DNA of 64,000 nt from HyVt-477 sp965224605 (GCA_965224605.1 CBDCZP010000005.1:248001-312000); one strand, 5' to 3'. Positions 51,597 to 61,200 are shown, numbered from the stretch's first letter. The notes: generated by a model from the sequence alone, not told the origin. Translations and numbers: made by a program.

Positions 51597-53276
51597 ATGA
51601 ATATTCTAAAAACAAAAATTAATATTAACGAAACACCACTCACCAGCGCAAAAGCCCGCAAGTGGGTCGAGCTATTACCGACCAGTAATTTTGGTGAAAT
51701 GACCCGTCGTTTGTACTTTTGTATGACGGAACTCAACAACAGTCAGATACATCCTCAAAAACGCATCGAGATTGCTGAGATCATTCGTCCTTATTCCGAG
51801 ATGTCTTTAGAAAACCTTAAAAAGCATCTTGTTGCACGTTCCTTTCCGTTGCCCGAACGTAGCCAAAAAATATTTGATCTGAATCAATCATTGTTACTAG
51901 AAATGTCAGGTGCTTATCAGCTTTCGGCGCTAGATATGTTGACCAAAGGCAGTGCCAACAAAAAATTATTATTACTTTCAATAGGCCGCTCACTCAACTA
52001 TATGGGTCGTGTATTGATCAATACTTACACCGTGTATATCAAACCCAAAGAGGCACTCTGGCAAGACATTCATCATCTCTATCTATTGGCATGCGAGAAC
52101 AACATCGAGCATCTGACTATTCCCGAAAAGACCAAAGTAGAATATAGCAGTCAAACCATAGAAGATTACTACAAACATATTAATCTGCTTGCTTTAGCCC
52201 GCCCAAGCACCATTCGTTTGGGTGAAATTTCCAGGCTTGATCGCTTTTTCAGATTGATATTAAACGATATAGAAATACACACTGACCCGACCCGACCTAC
52301 GGGAAAATATGCCTATACGGCACTGCTTAATAGCGACGAACCTCCTACGCTTATGCCCGTTGCCGAGCTTTTAAATTCACCCACCGTTCGCTTATTCGCG
52401 ATGGATAAAACGCTCAAAGCGCTAGATGGCTTTGCACGAGAAACAGAAAATACCAATCTGGGGTCGAATGATACCTTCCCTATGCTTAACCATAGTTTGG
52501 CTATTCGCTTAATCAATTCATTAACATTCGTCAAAAATAGACAATTCAAACGCTTTCCCAGAGACGAACAAACCCCACTAATAAGCCATTTAAGCAATAT
52601 CGTCAAAGTCATCAAAATCGAACAAGAAAACTCTGACGACAATTTGGATTATGCTGAAGACGAACATTACGAAGAACTTATTTACGGTGAGAACAGCTCA
52701 AGCTCCAGCCCTTGGGCTGCGACAGACGCTCAACAACAGCTAGAAGAAACAGATATTGAACTCAGAGCATGGCAAATCCAGAACAGTTGTTCAGAAGGCT
52801 ATGGTCTACGCTGGAAAGAAAAAGACCCGTCAGGTGTAAGGGTGGGAGAACTCATTGCCATGCAAGACCCGGCTGATGATTCTGAAAAATGGCAAATAGG
52901 CACCATACGCTGGATGGATTTTATCCAAAGTACGGGACTTTTAGTCGGCATCGAACTGCTGTCACCTCGTGCCCTTCCTGTCACCATCAAAAGAGTCACT
53001 AATCGCACCCTCACCCAAAAATTACCGATTAGTGGTTTGTTGTTACCCAAGATTGAAGGACTCAAAGAAAAGCCCTATCTGGTTTTACCTGATTATATGT
53101 TTAACTTGGGCGATATACTTGAAATGAAGATTGGCAAACGCATGGAAAACGTTGAGATCATCCATATCAATGAAGGACAAGGCGCATTTGCATTGTGTGA
53201 ATATATTGCCTCGGTATCACCTGAAGAGTTGCATCAGCAGGATGATACCTATAATGAGATTTGGGAAGTGTTGTAG
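51597..53276 (+). CDS. PilZ-like domain protein, unknown function
   Basis: 559 aa, cytoplasmic, no membrane segments. About 340 helical residues (MTRRLYFCMTELN, LLLLSIGRSLNYMGRVL) are followed by an acidic linker with YEELIYGENSSSSS and a C-terminal beta-rich region beginning NSCSEGYGLRWKEKDPSGVRVGELIAM, which recalls the second half of a PilZ domain; the usual RxxxR c-di-GMP signature is not obvious. Similar large proteins occur in Pseudomonas and related bacteria without known role. A c-di-GMP link is inference only. It starts with ATG without a clear Shine-Dalgarno and ends convergent with aroC. Confidence 0.65.
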   Translation: MNILKTKININETPLTSAKARKWVELLPTSNFGEMTRRLYFCMTELNNSQIHPQKRIEIAEIIRPYSEMSLENLKKHLVARSFPLPERSQKIFDLNQSLLLEMSGAYQLSALDMLTKGSANKKLLLLSIGRSLNYMGRVLINTYTVYIKPKEALWQDIHHLYLLACENNIEHLTIPEKTKVEYSSQTIEDYYKHINLLALARPSTIRLGEISRLDRFFRLILNDIEIHTDPTRPTGKYAYTALLNSDEPPTLMPVAELLNSPTVRLFAMDKTLKALDGFARETENTNLGSNDTFPMLNHSLAIRLINSLTFVKNRQFKRFPRDEQTPLISHLSNIVKVIKIEQENSDDNLDYAEDEHYEELIYGENSSSSSPWAATDAQQQLEETDIELRAWQIQNSCSEGYGLRWKEKDPSGVRVGELIAMQDPADDSEKWQIGTIRWMDFIQSTGLLVGIELLSPRALPVTIKRVTNRTLTQKLPISGLLLPKIEGLKEKPYLVLPDYMFNLGDILEMKIGKRMENVEIIHINEGQGAFALCEYIASVSPEELHQQDDTYNEIWEVL

Positions 53277-53282
53277 AACAAG

Positions 53283-53310
53283 GTAGAGACAAGGCATGCC
53301 TTGTCTCTAC
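53283..53310. repeat. 28-bp perfect palindrome (copy 2)
   Basis: Identical to 4884-4911. It lies in the 37-bp gap between the convergent PilZ-like gene and aroC, four bases beyond the aroC stop, so it may end both transcripts. Confidence 0.8.
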
Positions 53311-53313
53311 GGC

Positions 53314-54405
53314 TTATCCACGAATATCTGCAAGCCCCGTGGTCACATCCATATTTTGCGCTCGATGCCTGAGTACATGATCTAACACCGTAATAGCCAA
53401 CATGGCTTCACAAATAGGCGTAGCACGTATCCCCACACAAGGATCATGACGACCTTTGGTAATAACTTCAATGGGTTCACCATCCAGATTGATCGTATTA
53501 CCGGGTATCCGCAAACTAGAGGTGGGCTTGAAGGCAGTATGCACTATCAAATCTTGTCCCGATGAAATGCCACCTAACACACCGCCGGCATGGTTGCTTT
53601 GAAAGCCTTCTGGTGTTATTTCGTCACGGTGTTCTGTGCCTTTTTGCTCAATGCAATCAAAACCCGCGCCGATTTCTACCGCTTTGGCTGCATTAATACT
53701 CATCATGGAATGTGCAATATCAGCATCCAGCCTGTCAAAAACGGGTTCGCCCAAACCCGGCATCATGCCAGTAGCAATGACTGTTATTTTTGCACCTACC
53801 GAATCCCCTGACTTTCTCAAGGCATCCATATAGGTTTCCATTTCGGCTACTTTTTCTTTTTCAGGACAAAAAAACGGATTGTTACGCACTTCGCTCCAAT
53901 CCTTTAACTCTACCTTGATAGGGCCAAGTTGGGATAAATAGCCCTTGATTTCAATAGTGTATTTTTCTTTTAGATATTTCTTGGCAACCGCTCCGGCGGC
54001 TACTCGTACGGCTGTTTCACGGGCTGATGATCTACCGCCCCCCCGATAGTCACGAAAGCCGTATTTTTTGTAGTAGGTATAATCCGCATGACCAGGACGA
54101 AAACGATCCATAATATCGGAATAGTCTTTTGATCGTTGATCTACGTTTCTAATGAGTAATGCTATCGGAGTACCCGTTGTTTTACCTTCAAACACACCAG
54201 AGAGTATTTCCACTTGATCTGGCTCACGACGTTGGGTGGTATGCCGGCTAGTACCGGGTTTACGTAAATCAAGATCACCTTGAATATCGGCTTCTGTTAA
54301 CTCCATTCCTGGAGGGCAACCATCAACGACACAACCGATTGCTGGGCCGTGGCTCTCTCCAAAAGAAGTGACTGTGAATAGTTTACCGTAGCTGTTACCT
54401 GACAT
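53314..54405 (-). CDS. aroC: Chorismate synthase
   Basis: FMN-dependent last step of the shikimate pathway. 363 aa. Signatures GESHGPAIGCVVDGCPPG at the N-terminus, YRGGGRSSARETAVRVAAGAVAKK in the middle and RHDPCVGIRATPICEAM near the C-terminus. Preceded by pgpA with a 54-bp gap on the same strand. Confidence 0.97.
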   Translation of the reverse strand: MSGNSYGKLFTVTSFGESHGPAIGCVVDGCPPGMELTEADIQGDLDLRKPGTSRHTTQRREPDQVEILSGVFEGKTTGTPIALLIRNVDQRSKDYSDIMDRFRPGHADYTYYKKYGFRDYRGGGRSSARETAVRVAAGAVAKKYLKEKYTIEIKGYLSQLGPIKVELKDWSEVRNNPFFCPEKEKVAEMETYMDALRKSGDSVGAKITVIATGMMPGLGEPVFDRLDADIAHSMMSINAAKAVEIGAGFDCIEQKGTEHRDEITPEGFQSNHAGGVLGGISSGQDLIVHTAFKPTSSLRIPGNTINLDGEPIEVITKGRHDPCVGIRATPICEAMLAITVLDHVLRHRAQNMDVTTGLADIRG

Positions 54406-54459
54406 ATGTTTACTCTATTAGTATTATTTGAATCCGTGATTCAATGCGGATTCAGGTAT

Positions 54460-54942
54460 TTAATTCCAGAAATACGCAATAAGCTGTAAGCCTATCAAGG
54501 CGTAAATACCCGCAATAATATCATCAAGCATTATCCCGAAACCACCTTCTAGGTTTTTATCAGCCAGATTAATAGGCCATGGTTTCCATATATCAAAAAG
54601 TCGGAATAAGATAAAGCCGATAATAATCCATTTCCAGCCTTGTGGTGCGGCAATCATGGTGACCAAATAACCCGCTATTTCATCCCATACTATTCCTGCT
54701 GGATCATGCAGCCCCAACTGTTTAGCCGATTCACCACACAACCAGATACCAAATAGACTTATTGCCAAGACGATGAGCAAGTACCAATGCAACGCCAGTG
54801 GCTGCATAATAAGAAACAAGGGTATAGCAACCAACGTGCCAAAAGTCCCCGGTGCGATGGGGGCAAGGCCTGAACCAAAACCAAAAGCTAAAAAATGAGT
54901 GGGTGAACTGAGTACTTGCGCGCAGAGTGTTTTTTTCTTCAA
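54460..54942 (-). CDS. pgpA: Phosphatidylglycerophosphatase A
   Basis: Integral membrane phosphatase making phosphatidylglycerol. 160 aa with four hydrophobic segments. GFGSGLAPIAPGTFGTL near residues 21-37 and WDEIAGYLVT, then ILDDIIAGIYA, are the family marks. It opens the pgpA-aroC pair. Confidence 0.93.
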   Translation of the reverse strand: MKKKTLCAQVLSSPTHFLAFGFGSGLAPIAPGTFGTLVAIPLFLIMQPLALHWYLLIVLAISLFGIWLCGESAKQLGLHDPAGIVWDEIAGYLVTMIAAPQGWKWIIIGFILFRLFDIWKPWPINLADKNLEGGFGIMLDDIIAGIYALIGLQLIAYFWN

Positions 54943-55484
54943 AATGCTATCCTACCAATGCTTTATTATGTGCCGAGATGAGCTGCTGATTGAATCTCGA
55001 ACCATAGCATATCTAAACCTATATTCCCCAGTTAACCTCCTCTACTATCACAAGCAATTGATTACGTATAAAGTAAGTACAAATGGAGCCGCTACAGCAT
55101 GTAGAGCAACCCTAGTGGACTGACTAGCCTTGTAACAATTCTTTACAATTTACTTCACCACTAAGTTTAAAAAAACAGTAGCATAGCTAAACGGTTTATC
55201 CCCATTGAACTCGCTCCATGGGGTTATCTTGTCCTCGTAACTGATCAGGTTTATGCATTTATATACATTTACCCTCCTAGCCTGAATCTGATTATCTGCG
55301 GGGACTCTTTTTAATTTAGTATTAAAAACGAACCTATATTGACCGGGTCAAAACCTCTTCCCTATTAAAATTTCTCAAATACCTATAAAGACCATATCTT
55401 AGCTTTTATCTCTAATTACCGTTAAGATGGTGAGAGTAATAGTAAAACAAGAATCATAGCCATTCCTAAGAAAGCTAGTTATTC
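54943..55484. other. Intergenic region before the two-component genes
   Basis: 542 bp without a supported gene. One hairpin, TATCCCCAT / ATGGGGTTA near 55197-55224, has no T-run. The rest is AT-rich and must carry the divergent promoters of pgpA and the response-regulator gene. Confidence 0.5.
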
Positions 55485-56183
55485 ATGATAAGACCTGCAA
55501 AACAATCACATCGTATATTGATTGTCGACGATGATCCTGTCTTACAGGTTTTTCTGGAGGATTATCTCTTGCAACAAGGGTATGAAGCCAGTTTTTGCGA
55601 AGCCGGTGAAAACCTGGAAAAATTTCTAAAGAAAAAGACGGTCGATCTAATCATTCTGGATATTTTGCTACCGGGAAAAGATGGTTTTTACTGGCTTGAT
55701 TGGTTGCATCACAACCATCCCGCTATTAAAGTTTTTATGCTATCTGTAAAAGATCAGGATAATGATCGTATACAAAGCCTTGAGTCTGGGGCACATGATT
55801 ATCTGGTCAAACCTTTTAATCCCAGAGAGTTACTAGCCAGAATTAATAACCTTCTCCAGTCATCATCTGGAATGGAGAATGCCATCACCTTCGGGAATTT
55901 CTATTTCGATATTGAATGTCAGTGCCTAACTCACCACCAACAAGTCATTAAACTGACGAATACGGAGTTAGTACTGTTAACCCAACTTTGCAAGAAAACT
56001 GAACAAATCGTTACCCGAGACGATCTTTCCCAAGCGCTTCGTGGCGATACTCATCACCCACTAGATCGCAGCATTGACGTGCATATCAATCGCCTCCGCG
56101 GGAAAATCGAAAAAGACCCATCATCACCACAATACATTCGCACTGTTTGGGGAAAGGGTTACCTATTCCATACCAATAAATAG
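55485..56183 (+). CDS. OmpR-family response regulator
   Basis: 232 aa. Receiver domain: acidic pair D16/D17 (IVDDDPVL), phosphoacceptor D59 (LIILDILLPG), conserved Lys in VKPFNPRE; then a winged-helix DNA-binding domain with the DRSIDVHINRLRGKIEKDP and IRTVWGKGYLF signatures. Its TAG overlaps the GTG start of the sensor kinase gene, so the two are coupled. Target genes unknown. Confidence 0.93.
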   Translation: MIRPAKQSHRILIVDDDPVLQVFLEDYLLQQGYEASFCEAGENLEKFLKKKTVDLIILDILLPGKDGFYWLDWLHHNHPAIKVFMLSVKDQDNDRIQSLESGAHDYLVKPFNPRELLARINNLLQSSSGMENAITFGNFYFDIECQCLTHHQQVIKLTNTELVLLTQLCKKTEQIVTRDDLSQALRGDTHHPLDRSIDVHINRLRGKIEKDPSSPQYIRTVWGKGYLFHTNK

Positions 56184-58303
56184 TGATGCCGAACATGCAA
56201 AACCAACCACGGTTCGTTCTAAAAAATTCCTATATAACCTACATCGCATCACTCTTTTCAAGCATTATCCTCCTCATCGTTTTACATGGCTACATTGATA
56301 ACTTCATTCTTTATGGCTGGTTTACACTTAATTTATTGATTATTGCTGTGAGAATAGGGCTCTCAAAAATACATCTTTTTCCGAATGATGACTTAAAAAA
56401 TAGAAAGTATCGAAAAATTCCATTATATATTGGGATAACCGCTTCCGGCCTTGTCTGGGCTTCAACGGCCTGGTTGTTATTCCCTCAAGACGATCTTGTC
56501 CGACAACTGTTTCTGGTCTTTGTACTCATGGGAATGACGGCGGGTTCACCGGCTGCATCAGCATCCAGCATTGTTGCTTTCTTATGCTTTTCACAACCTA
56601 TCCTGCTTGCCCTTTCATTGCGTTTTCTTTATGAAGGGGAAAAAGTGTTCTACATCATGGCAGTGTTAACACAAATCCATAATGTATCGATGATTATTAC
56701 CTCCATAAATTTCACTAAAATTCACAAGCGCTTTAGAATCGCCAAAGATACAGCGGAAACAGCCAGCCTAACGAAAAGCGAGTTTCTAGCCAATATTAGT
56801 CATGAAGTGCGCACACCCATTAACGCCATTGTCGGTATCAATTATTTACTTAAGCAAACCACCCTTACCCGACAACAACTGGATTTTGTAGATAAGTCAT
56901 TAATTGCCTCGAACTCACTGCTTGGAAGTATCGATAACATTCTCGGCTATTCAAAAATTGAGCAAAAGAAATTTGATCTGGAAATATCGTCTTTTCATCT
57001 CGACGATATACTCAATACCGTAACGACATTGGTCGAGTTTGATGCCAAGAAAAAAGCATTGATATTTACTGGGCACATTGAAAAAAACACTACAACATAT
57101 CTCAGAGGCGACTCTGTGAAGCTAGTACAAATATTAAAAAACCTCAGCGAGAATGCGGTGAAATTCACCGATAAAGGAGAAGTTGAACTCACCATCAAGC
57201 AGATCGAACAGACAGATAGCAAAGTATTAACTCATTTCTCTATCCGCGACACTGGCATAGGCATCCATTTTAAAGACCATAACAAACTGTTTAAATCTTT
57301 TTCACAAGTCAACACCACCTATAGTCGTCAATATGGCGGCACAGGGCTTGGACTCAGCATTAGTCAACAACTGGCTAATTTCATGGGAAGCGAAATTGAA
57401 TTCGAGAGCGAGCCTAATCTAGGTAGCACCTTCTATTTTTCAATATGGTTTGAGACCTGTTTAGATAGTTTAGATAATATCGATACAAACCATACAGAGT
57501 TAACAGATTCATCGTCTATAAACCTAGACCCACAAATACTTCCGGCGCTTACCGGTTACACCATTCTGCTGATTGAAGATGATGAATTGAATCAGCTAGT
57601 AGCAAGAGAATTACTGATACTACTTGGTGCGAAAGTAGAAATAGCAAGCACCGCACAACAAGCTTTTGATAGTCTTGAGACACACTTACCTGATTTAATC
57701 CTGCTGGATATTCAGATGCCTCATATTGATGGCTATGGCACCATTGCTGTTATTCGCTCAACCAGTGAATGGAAAGATCTACCCGTCATCTGTTTGACCG
57801 CACACGCCGGCGCCATCGAAAAAGAAAAGTCCCTGGCCGCAGGAATGGATGATTTCTTAACCAAACCGATTAATCCGAGTGAGCTACACAACGTACTAGT
57901 GAAGTGGCTTCCTCCAGAACCTGCAAAGCACTTCAACGACGAACTTAAGCGATCAAGCAATCACTCACAAAGAGAAATAACTCAAAACCTTATCAATGTG
58001 ATGGATATGCTGGAAAATAAAGAAACCCGTATGACTTTTTTAAAAAATGTCACCAGCTCTCTTACAAAATCGGTTGACGAACTTCAGCAGTATCTTACTA
58101 AGCGTGACTGGAAACAGGCCAGCATCTGTGCCCACCGGCTGAGAGGAACTGCCAACCTTTACGCCAGCTCTACGCTGCAACAATGTTTACAAGATATTGA
58201 TGATTTTCATATCAACAAGCAGAATGTAAACAAAACTCAAGAGCTGCTCAACATCGAATTTGCTTTGGTTGCCGAGCTTATGACTAACATGATGATCGAT
58301 TAA
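56183..58303 (+). CDS. Hybrid sensor histidine kinase (membrane, REC and HPt)
   Basis: 706 aa. Five to six transmembrane helices (about 17-175), then HisKA with H207 (ANISHEVRTPINAI), HATPase (NAVKFTDKGE, DTGIGIH, GGTGLGLSI), a receiver domain with D509 (LILLDIQMPH) and a C-terminal HPt with H651 (CAHRLRGTANLY). The order is that of ArcB/BarA-type phosphorelay kinases. GTG at 56183 overlaps the regulator gene; ATG at 56186 is equally possible. The membrane sensor resembles no family I can name. Confidence 0.9.
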   Translation: MMPNMQNQPRFVLKNSYITYIASLFSSIILLIVLHGYIDNFILYGWFTLNLLIIAVRIGLSKIHLFPNDDLKNRKYRKIPLYIGITASGLVWASTAWLLFPQDDLVRQLFLVFVLMGMTAGSPAASASSIVAFLCFSQPILLALSLRFLYEGEKVFYIMAVLTQIHNVSMIITSINFTKIHKRFRIAKDTAETASLTKSEFLANISHEVRTPINAIVGINYLLKQTTLTRQQLDFVDKSLIASNSLLGSIDNILGYSKIEQKKFDLEISSFHLDDILNTVTTLVEFDAKKKALIFTGHIEKNTTTYLRGDSVKLVQILKNLSENAVKFTDKGEVELTIKQIEQTDSKVLTHFSIRDTGIGIHFKDHNKLFKSFSQVNTTYSRQYGGTGLGLSISQQLANFMGSEIEFESEPNLGSTFYFSIWFETCLDSLDNIDTNHTELTDSSSINLDPQILPALTGYTILLIEDDELNQLVARELLILLGAKVEIASTAQQAFDSLETHLPDLILLDIQMPHIDGYGTIAVIRSTSEWKDLPVICLTAHAGAIEKEKSLAAGMDDFLTKPINPSELHNVLVKWLPPEPAKHFNDELKRSSNHSQREITQNLINVMDMLENKETRMTFLKNVTSSLTKSVDELQQYLTKRDWKQASICAHRLRGTANLYASSTLQQCLQDIDDFHINKQNVNKTQELLNIEFALVAELMTNMMID

Positions 58304-58449
58304 TTAGTCAGCATCCGAAATATTTATCGTAGCCGATGTTGAGGTGTAGATAATCACTATAAATATATTATGTCTATTGTGTCGTGCCTCGTCAACTGTT
58401 CCTGCCTTGCTTTACATCCGTGCAGTCGTCGATACTTTAACAAATTAAC

Positions 58450-58505
58450 TTGACCCAATAAGTACATCACTACTATACTTCGAAATATGTCGAAGTATAG
58501 TAGTG
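58450..58505 (+). promoter_or_regulatory. arsR promoter with palindromic operator over the start codon
   Basis: -35 TTGACC (58450-58455), 18-bp spacer, -10 TATACT (58474-58479). A perfect inverted repeat with 16-bp arms, CACTACTATACTTCGA at 58468-58483 and its complement at 58490-58505, covers the -10 and the first six codons, with the ATG in the six-base loop. This is the expected target of the ArsR repressor. Confidence 0.8.
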
Positions 58506-58828
58506 ATACCGATCAACGCGCACTAATGTTCAAAGCATTGGGCAATCCTCATCGTCTTGCCATTTTCCAGCAACTGACTCAATGCTGTATGCCTGGAACC
58601 CTTTGTAGTGTTGAACAAGCACTGCATTTCACGGTAGGGCAAATTGGCAGCAATCTTGATATTGCGCCCTCCACTGTTTCGCATCATTTAAAAGAACTGT
58701 TCAGGGCAGGCTTAATTCAGACTAGACGAAATGGAAAGACTATTGAATGCTGGATCGAGCCTTCGTTGCTTGATGAATTATCCGCATTCTTTTCGACTGA
58801 TATAGATAATTTAGACACAAATAAATAA
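58487..58828 (+). CDS. arsR: ArsR-family arsenical-responsive repressor
   Basis: 113 aa winged-helix regulator: ALMFKALGNPHRLAIFQQL, recognition helix LDIAPSTVSHHLKELFRAGLI, then a wing RRNGKTIECWI. Cysteines C33, C34 and C40 (TQCCMPGTLC) are likely As(III) ligands. An ATG at 58526 (residue 14) could be an alternative start, since the first ATG sits in the operator loop with no Shine-Dalgarno; a leaderless transcript would explain use of the first. Followed by arsM after 17 bp. Confidence 0.9.
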   Translation: MSKYSSDTDQRALMFKALGNPHRLAIFQQLTQCCMPGTLCSVEQALHFTVGQIGSNLDIAPSTVSHHLKELFRAGLIQTRRNGKTIECWIEPSLLDELSAFFSTDIDNLDTNK

Positions 58829-58845
58829 CGTAGAAGGTACATAAA

Positions 58846-59724
58846 ATGAGTAATGAAGAAAGCTGTTGTGCTCCTAGCTGTTGTAGTGAGCCAGAAACAG
58901 AGGCGAAAAACACGCAAAAATCTGCCGTTGCACAAAATAGACATCGTGAAAACGTCCGTGAAGTCTATACAAAAGTAGCTAATGCGGCGGATGAAAGTAG
59001 CTGTGATGGTCCAGCCGCTAGTTGCTGTGGCACCTCTGACGATGAAGCTATTAATACCCTGATCTCAACCCGACTAGGCTATTCACAAGCCGATTTAGAT
59101 CTTGTTCCCGAAGGAGCTGATATGGGTTTAGGCTGTGGTAATCCTCAAGCTATTGCAGCTTTACAGGCAGGAGAAACGGTTGTTGATCTAGGTTCTGGTG
59201 GCGGTTTTGATTGCTTTCTGGCATCCCCTCAAGTGAGCAATACGGGTCATGTCATTGGCATAGATATGACACCCGATATGATCAGCAAAGCTCGCAGCAA
59301 TGCGGATACCGGAAAATTCACCAATGTAGAGTTTCGCCTAGGTGAGATTGAGAACTTACCCATAACAGACAACACTGTAGATGTGGTAATTTCTAATTGT
59401 GTGATTAACCTGTCACCTGATAAAGCCAAAGTCTTTGCAGAAATTTTTCGTGTATTAAAACCCGGTGGAAGAATCGCTATTTCCGATGTGGTTGCGACTG
59501 TTGAACTACCCGAGACCATGCGGAATGATCCTCTACTAATAGCAGGTTGTATGGGTAATGCCTCCTTGATTGGTGATTTGCAAGCCGATATAGAAGCGGC
59601 TGGCTTTAGCAATATAGCTATACAACCTAAAGACTCATCCAGAGATTTCATTAAGGACTGGGCACCCAGTCTAGGAGTTGAGGATTATGTGGTTTCGGCA
59701 AGTATTGAAGCGGTGAAACCTTAA
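58846..59724 (+). CDS. arsM: Arsenite S-adenosylmethyltransferase
   Basis: Methylates As(III) with SAM to volatile or excretable species. 292 aa. SAM motif VVDLGSGGGFD at 112-122; three cysteines matching ArsM catalytic positions, C97 (GLGCGNP), C185 (ISNCVINLSPDK) and C235 (AGCMGNAS). The N-terminus is extra cysteine-rich (SCCAPSCCS-like pairs at 7-8, 12-13 and CxxxxxxxCC at 53-61), perhaps for metalloid binding. GAAGG Shine-Dalgarno. Expressed with arsR. No arsB, arsC or arsP here. Confidence 0.93.
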   Translation: MSNEESCCAPSCCSEPETEAKNTQKSAVAQNRHRENVREVYTKVANAADESSCDGPAASCCGTSDDEAINTLISTRLGYSQADLDLVPEGADMGLGCGNPQAIAALQAGETVVDLGSGGGFDCFLASPQVSNTGHVIGIDMTPDMISKARSNADTGKFTNVEFRLGEIENLPITDNTVDVVISNCVINLSPDKAKVFAEIFRVLKPGGRIAISDVVATVELPETMRNDPLLIAGCMGNASLIGDLQADIEAAGFSNIAIQPKDSSRDFIKDWAPSLGVEDYVVSASIEAVKP

Positions 59725-59981
59725 GAAGAGTAGAGATAGAGATATTAATACAAACGTAATTATATTGGATTCTAACTCATTAACCATGCAGCTATGTTGA
59801 GTTTTTGTTTGAAATTCGCTATAAAGTTTAACATGCTTTTTTGAACTGCCCCCTTTTTCTGTCTTATCGTAATAATGTACTACACTCTATTCAACCACTT
59901 ACAGCTACTTAGCTACACCCAAATAATATCCAATTTGTAAATACACATCCTAAAAACTCTAATATAACAACAGGAATTATT

Positions 59982-60845
59982 ATGAATATGATGGTCTACT
60001 CTGTTAAAAAACACACTACTGTGGCTCTTTTAACACTCACTTATACCTTTCTTATGACCTTCTCGAATGCTTTTGCCGCCAACACAATGGTACGCCAGAA
60101 TCTAATCAAAGCATCTAATACAAAATCAAGCAACGCCTATGCTTTCGAACGTTGTCGCGCTTTACAAGCAAAGCCCTTTGATGAAAGTAGTAGTAAGAAG
60201 AAAGTAATTATTATCGGCGATAGCCAAGGCTGTGATTTTCTTAACGGCGCTCTTGAAAATGGTTATCTCAGCAACTATCAAATCCGATTTCGCTTTATCC
60301 CTTATTCTTGCCAGAGAGTCCCTGGAGAGAATATCGGGAAATATATAGCCCCCAAACACAGAAAATTCTGTTTACAATCGGAGCGTGCGGATAGTTTAAA
60401 GAAAGCCAAGCATCAAGTTCACAATGCTGATTTAGTTATTTTTTCTGCGCTATGGAAACCAGAGGTTGCCAGGAAACTACCACAAACTTTTCGCTACCTT
60501 GGAATCACGAAAAAGCAAAATGTGGTTGTCATCGGTAATAAGTTTTTTGGAAATATGTCGATAAGAAATTACATTCACATGCAGGATAACAAACTTAGAT
60601 CATTGAGAGTGGATGTGGGTACTACTTCTTTGGATATCAACTCTATCCTAAAAAAGAAACTCAACCGCAGAGTAATGTTTGTAGACCCGCACAAATTGGT
60701 GTGTGGCAACTCTACGACCTGCCCGGTCTTCACCAATAATTTGCGATTAATATCTTATGATGGAAGGCATTTAACCAAAGCTGGTGCACGCTATATTGGC
60801 AAGATTTTGTTTAAGAAATCTGCACTGGGTGAAATGTTGTATTAG
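59982..60845 (+). CDS. Secreted SGNH-hydrolase-like protein
   Basis: 287 aa with an N-terminal hydrophobic signal (about 11-32, cleavage near AFAAN). Block I IIIGDSQGCD (S81), a Gly-Asn block in VVVIGNKFFGN and the terminal YDGRHLTKAGA with D260 and H263 match the SGNH fold as found at the C-terminus of OafA-type acyltransferases. Acts probably as a periplasmic esterase or acetyltransferase module; no membrane acyltransferase partner is adjacent. Start ATG at 59982 has AGGAA upstream; an ATG two codons on is possible. Confidence 0.7.
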   Translation: MNMMVYSVKKHTTVALLTLTYTFLMTFSNAFAANTMVRQNLIKASNTKSSNAYAFERCRALQAKPFDESSSKKKVIIIGDSQGCDFLNGALENGYLSNYQIRFRFIPYSCQRVPGENIGKYIAPKHRKFCLQSERADSLKKAKHQVHNADLVIFSALWKPEVARKLPQTFRYLGITKKQNVVVIGNKFFGNMSIRNYIHMQDNKLRSLRVDVGTTSLDINSILKKKLNRRVMFVDPHKLVCGNSTTCPVFTNNLRLISYDGRHLTKAGARYIGKILFKKSALGEMLY

Positions 60846-60923
60846 AGAAAAAGAGGATATTGTCTATTATTCCTTTGGAAGGTCTGTTGATCTATCGGAT
60901 TTGGCTAGAATATCTGATTAATA

Positions 60924-61028
60924 TTACGTAAATATAAAATCTAAATGCTTTTTATTAGCATCACCAAGTTTTATTACTTGATTGAGTAAATCTAAGTGTT
61001 CAACTATAGGTTTAATTGTTATTTCCAT
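60924..61028 (-). pseudogene. Short open frame, possible acetyltransferase relic
   Basis: 34 codons; the ending LGDANKKHLDFIF recalls the DANKxTLGF stretch near the N-terminus of some GNAT-type proteins, cut short by a stop. The rest of the 414-bp gap (60846-61259) has no gene. Weak evidence; it may be chance. Confidence 0.3.
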
Positions 61029-61200
61029 ATACTTCACTGACTGAAAACAGACAAGAGTTTAATATAACATGAGAAATTATTAGTCAAGAAGAGAAAAATT
61101 AACTAGTAAAGAACATGTTCTTCCATGGCTCCACGTATACGAAGTAAATAAGATATTCTATATCTGAATTGAACTATAATATTTAAAATTAAAGAGTAAA

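Noticed and set aside
55197..55224. Hairpin in the gap before the response regulator as a terminator
   Set aside because: No T-run on either side and no gene ends nearby.
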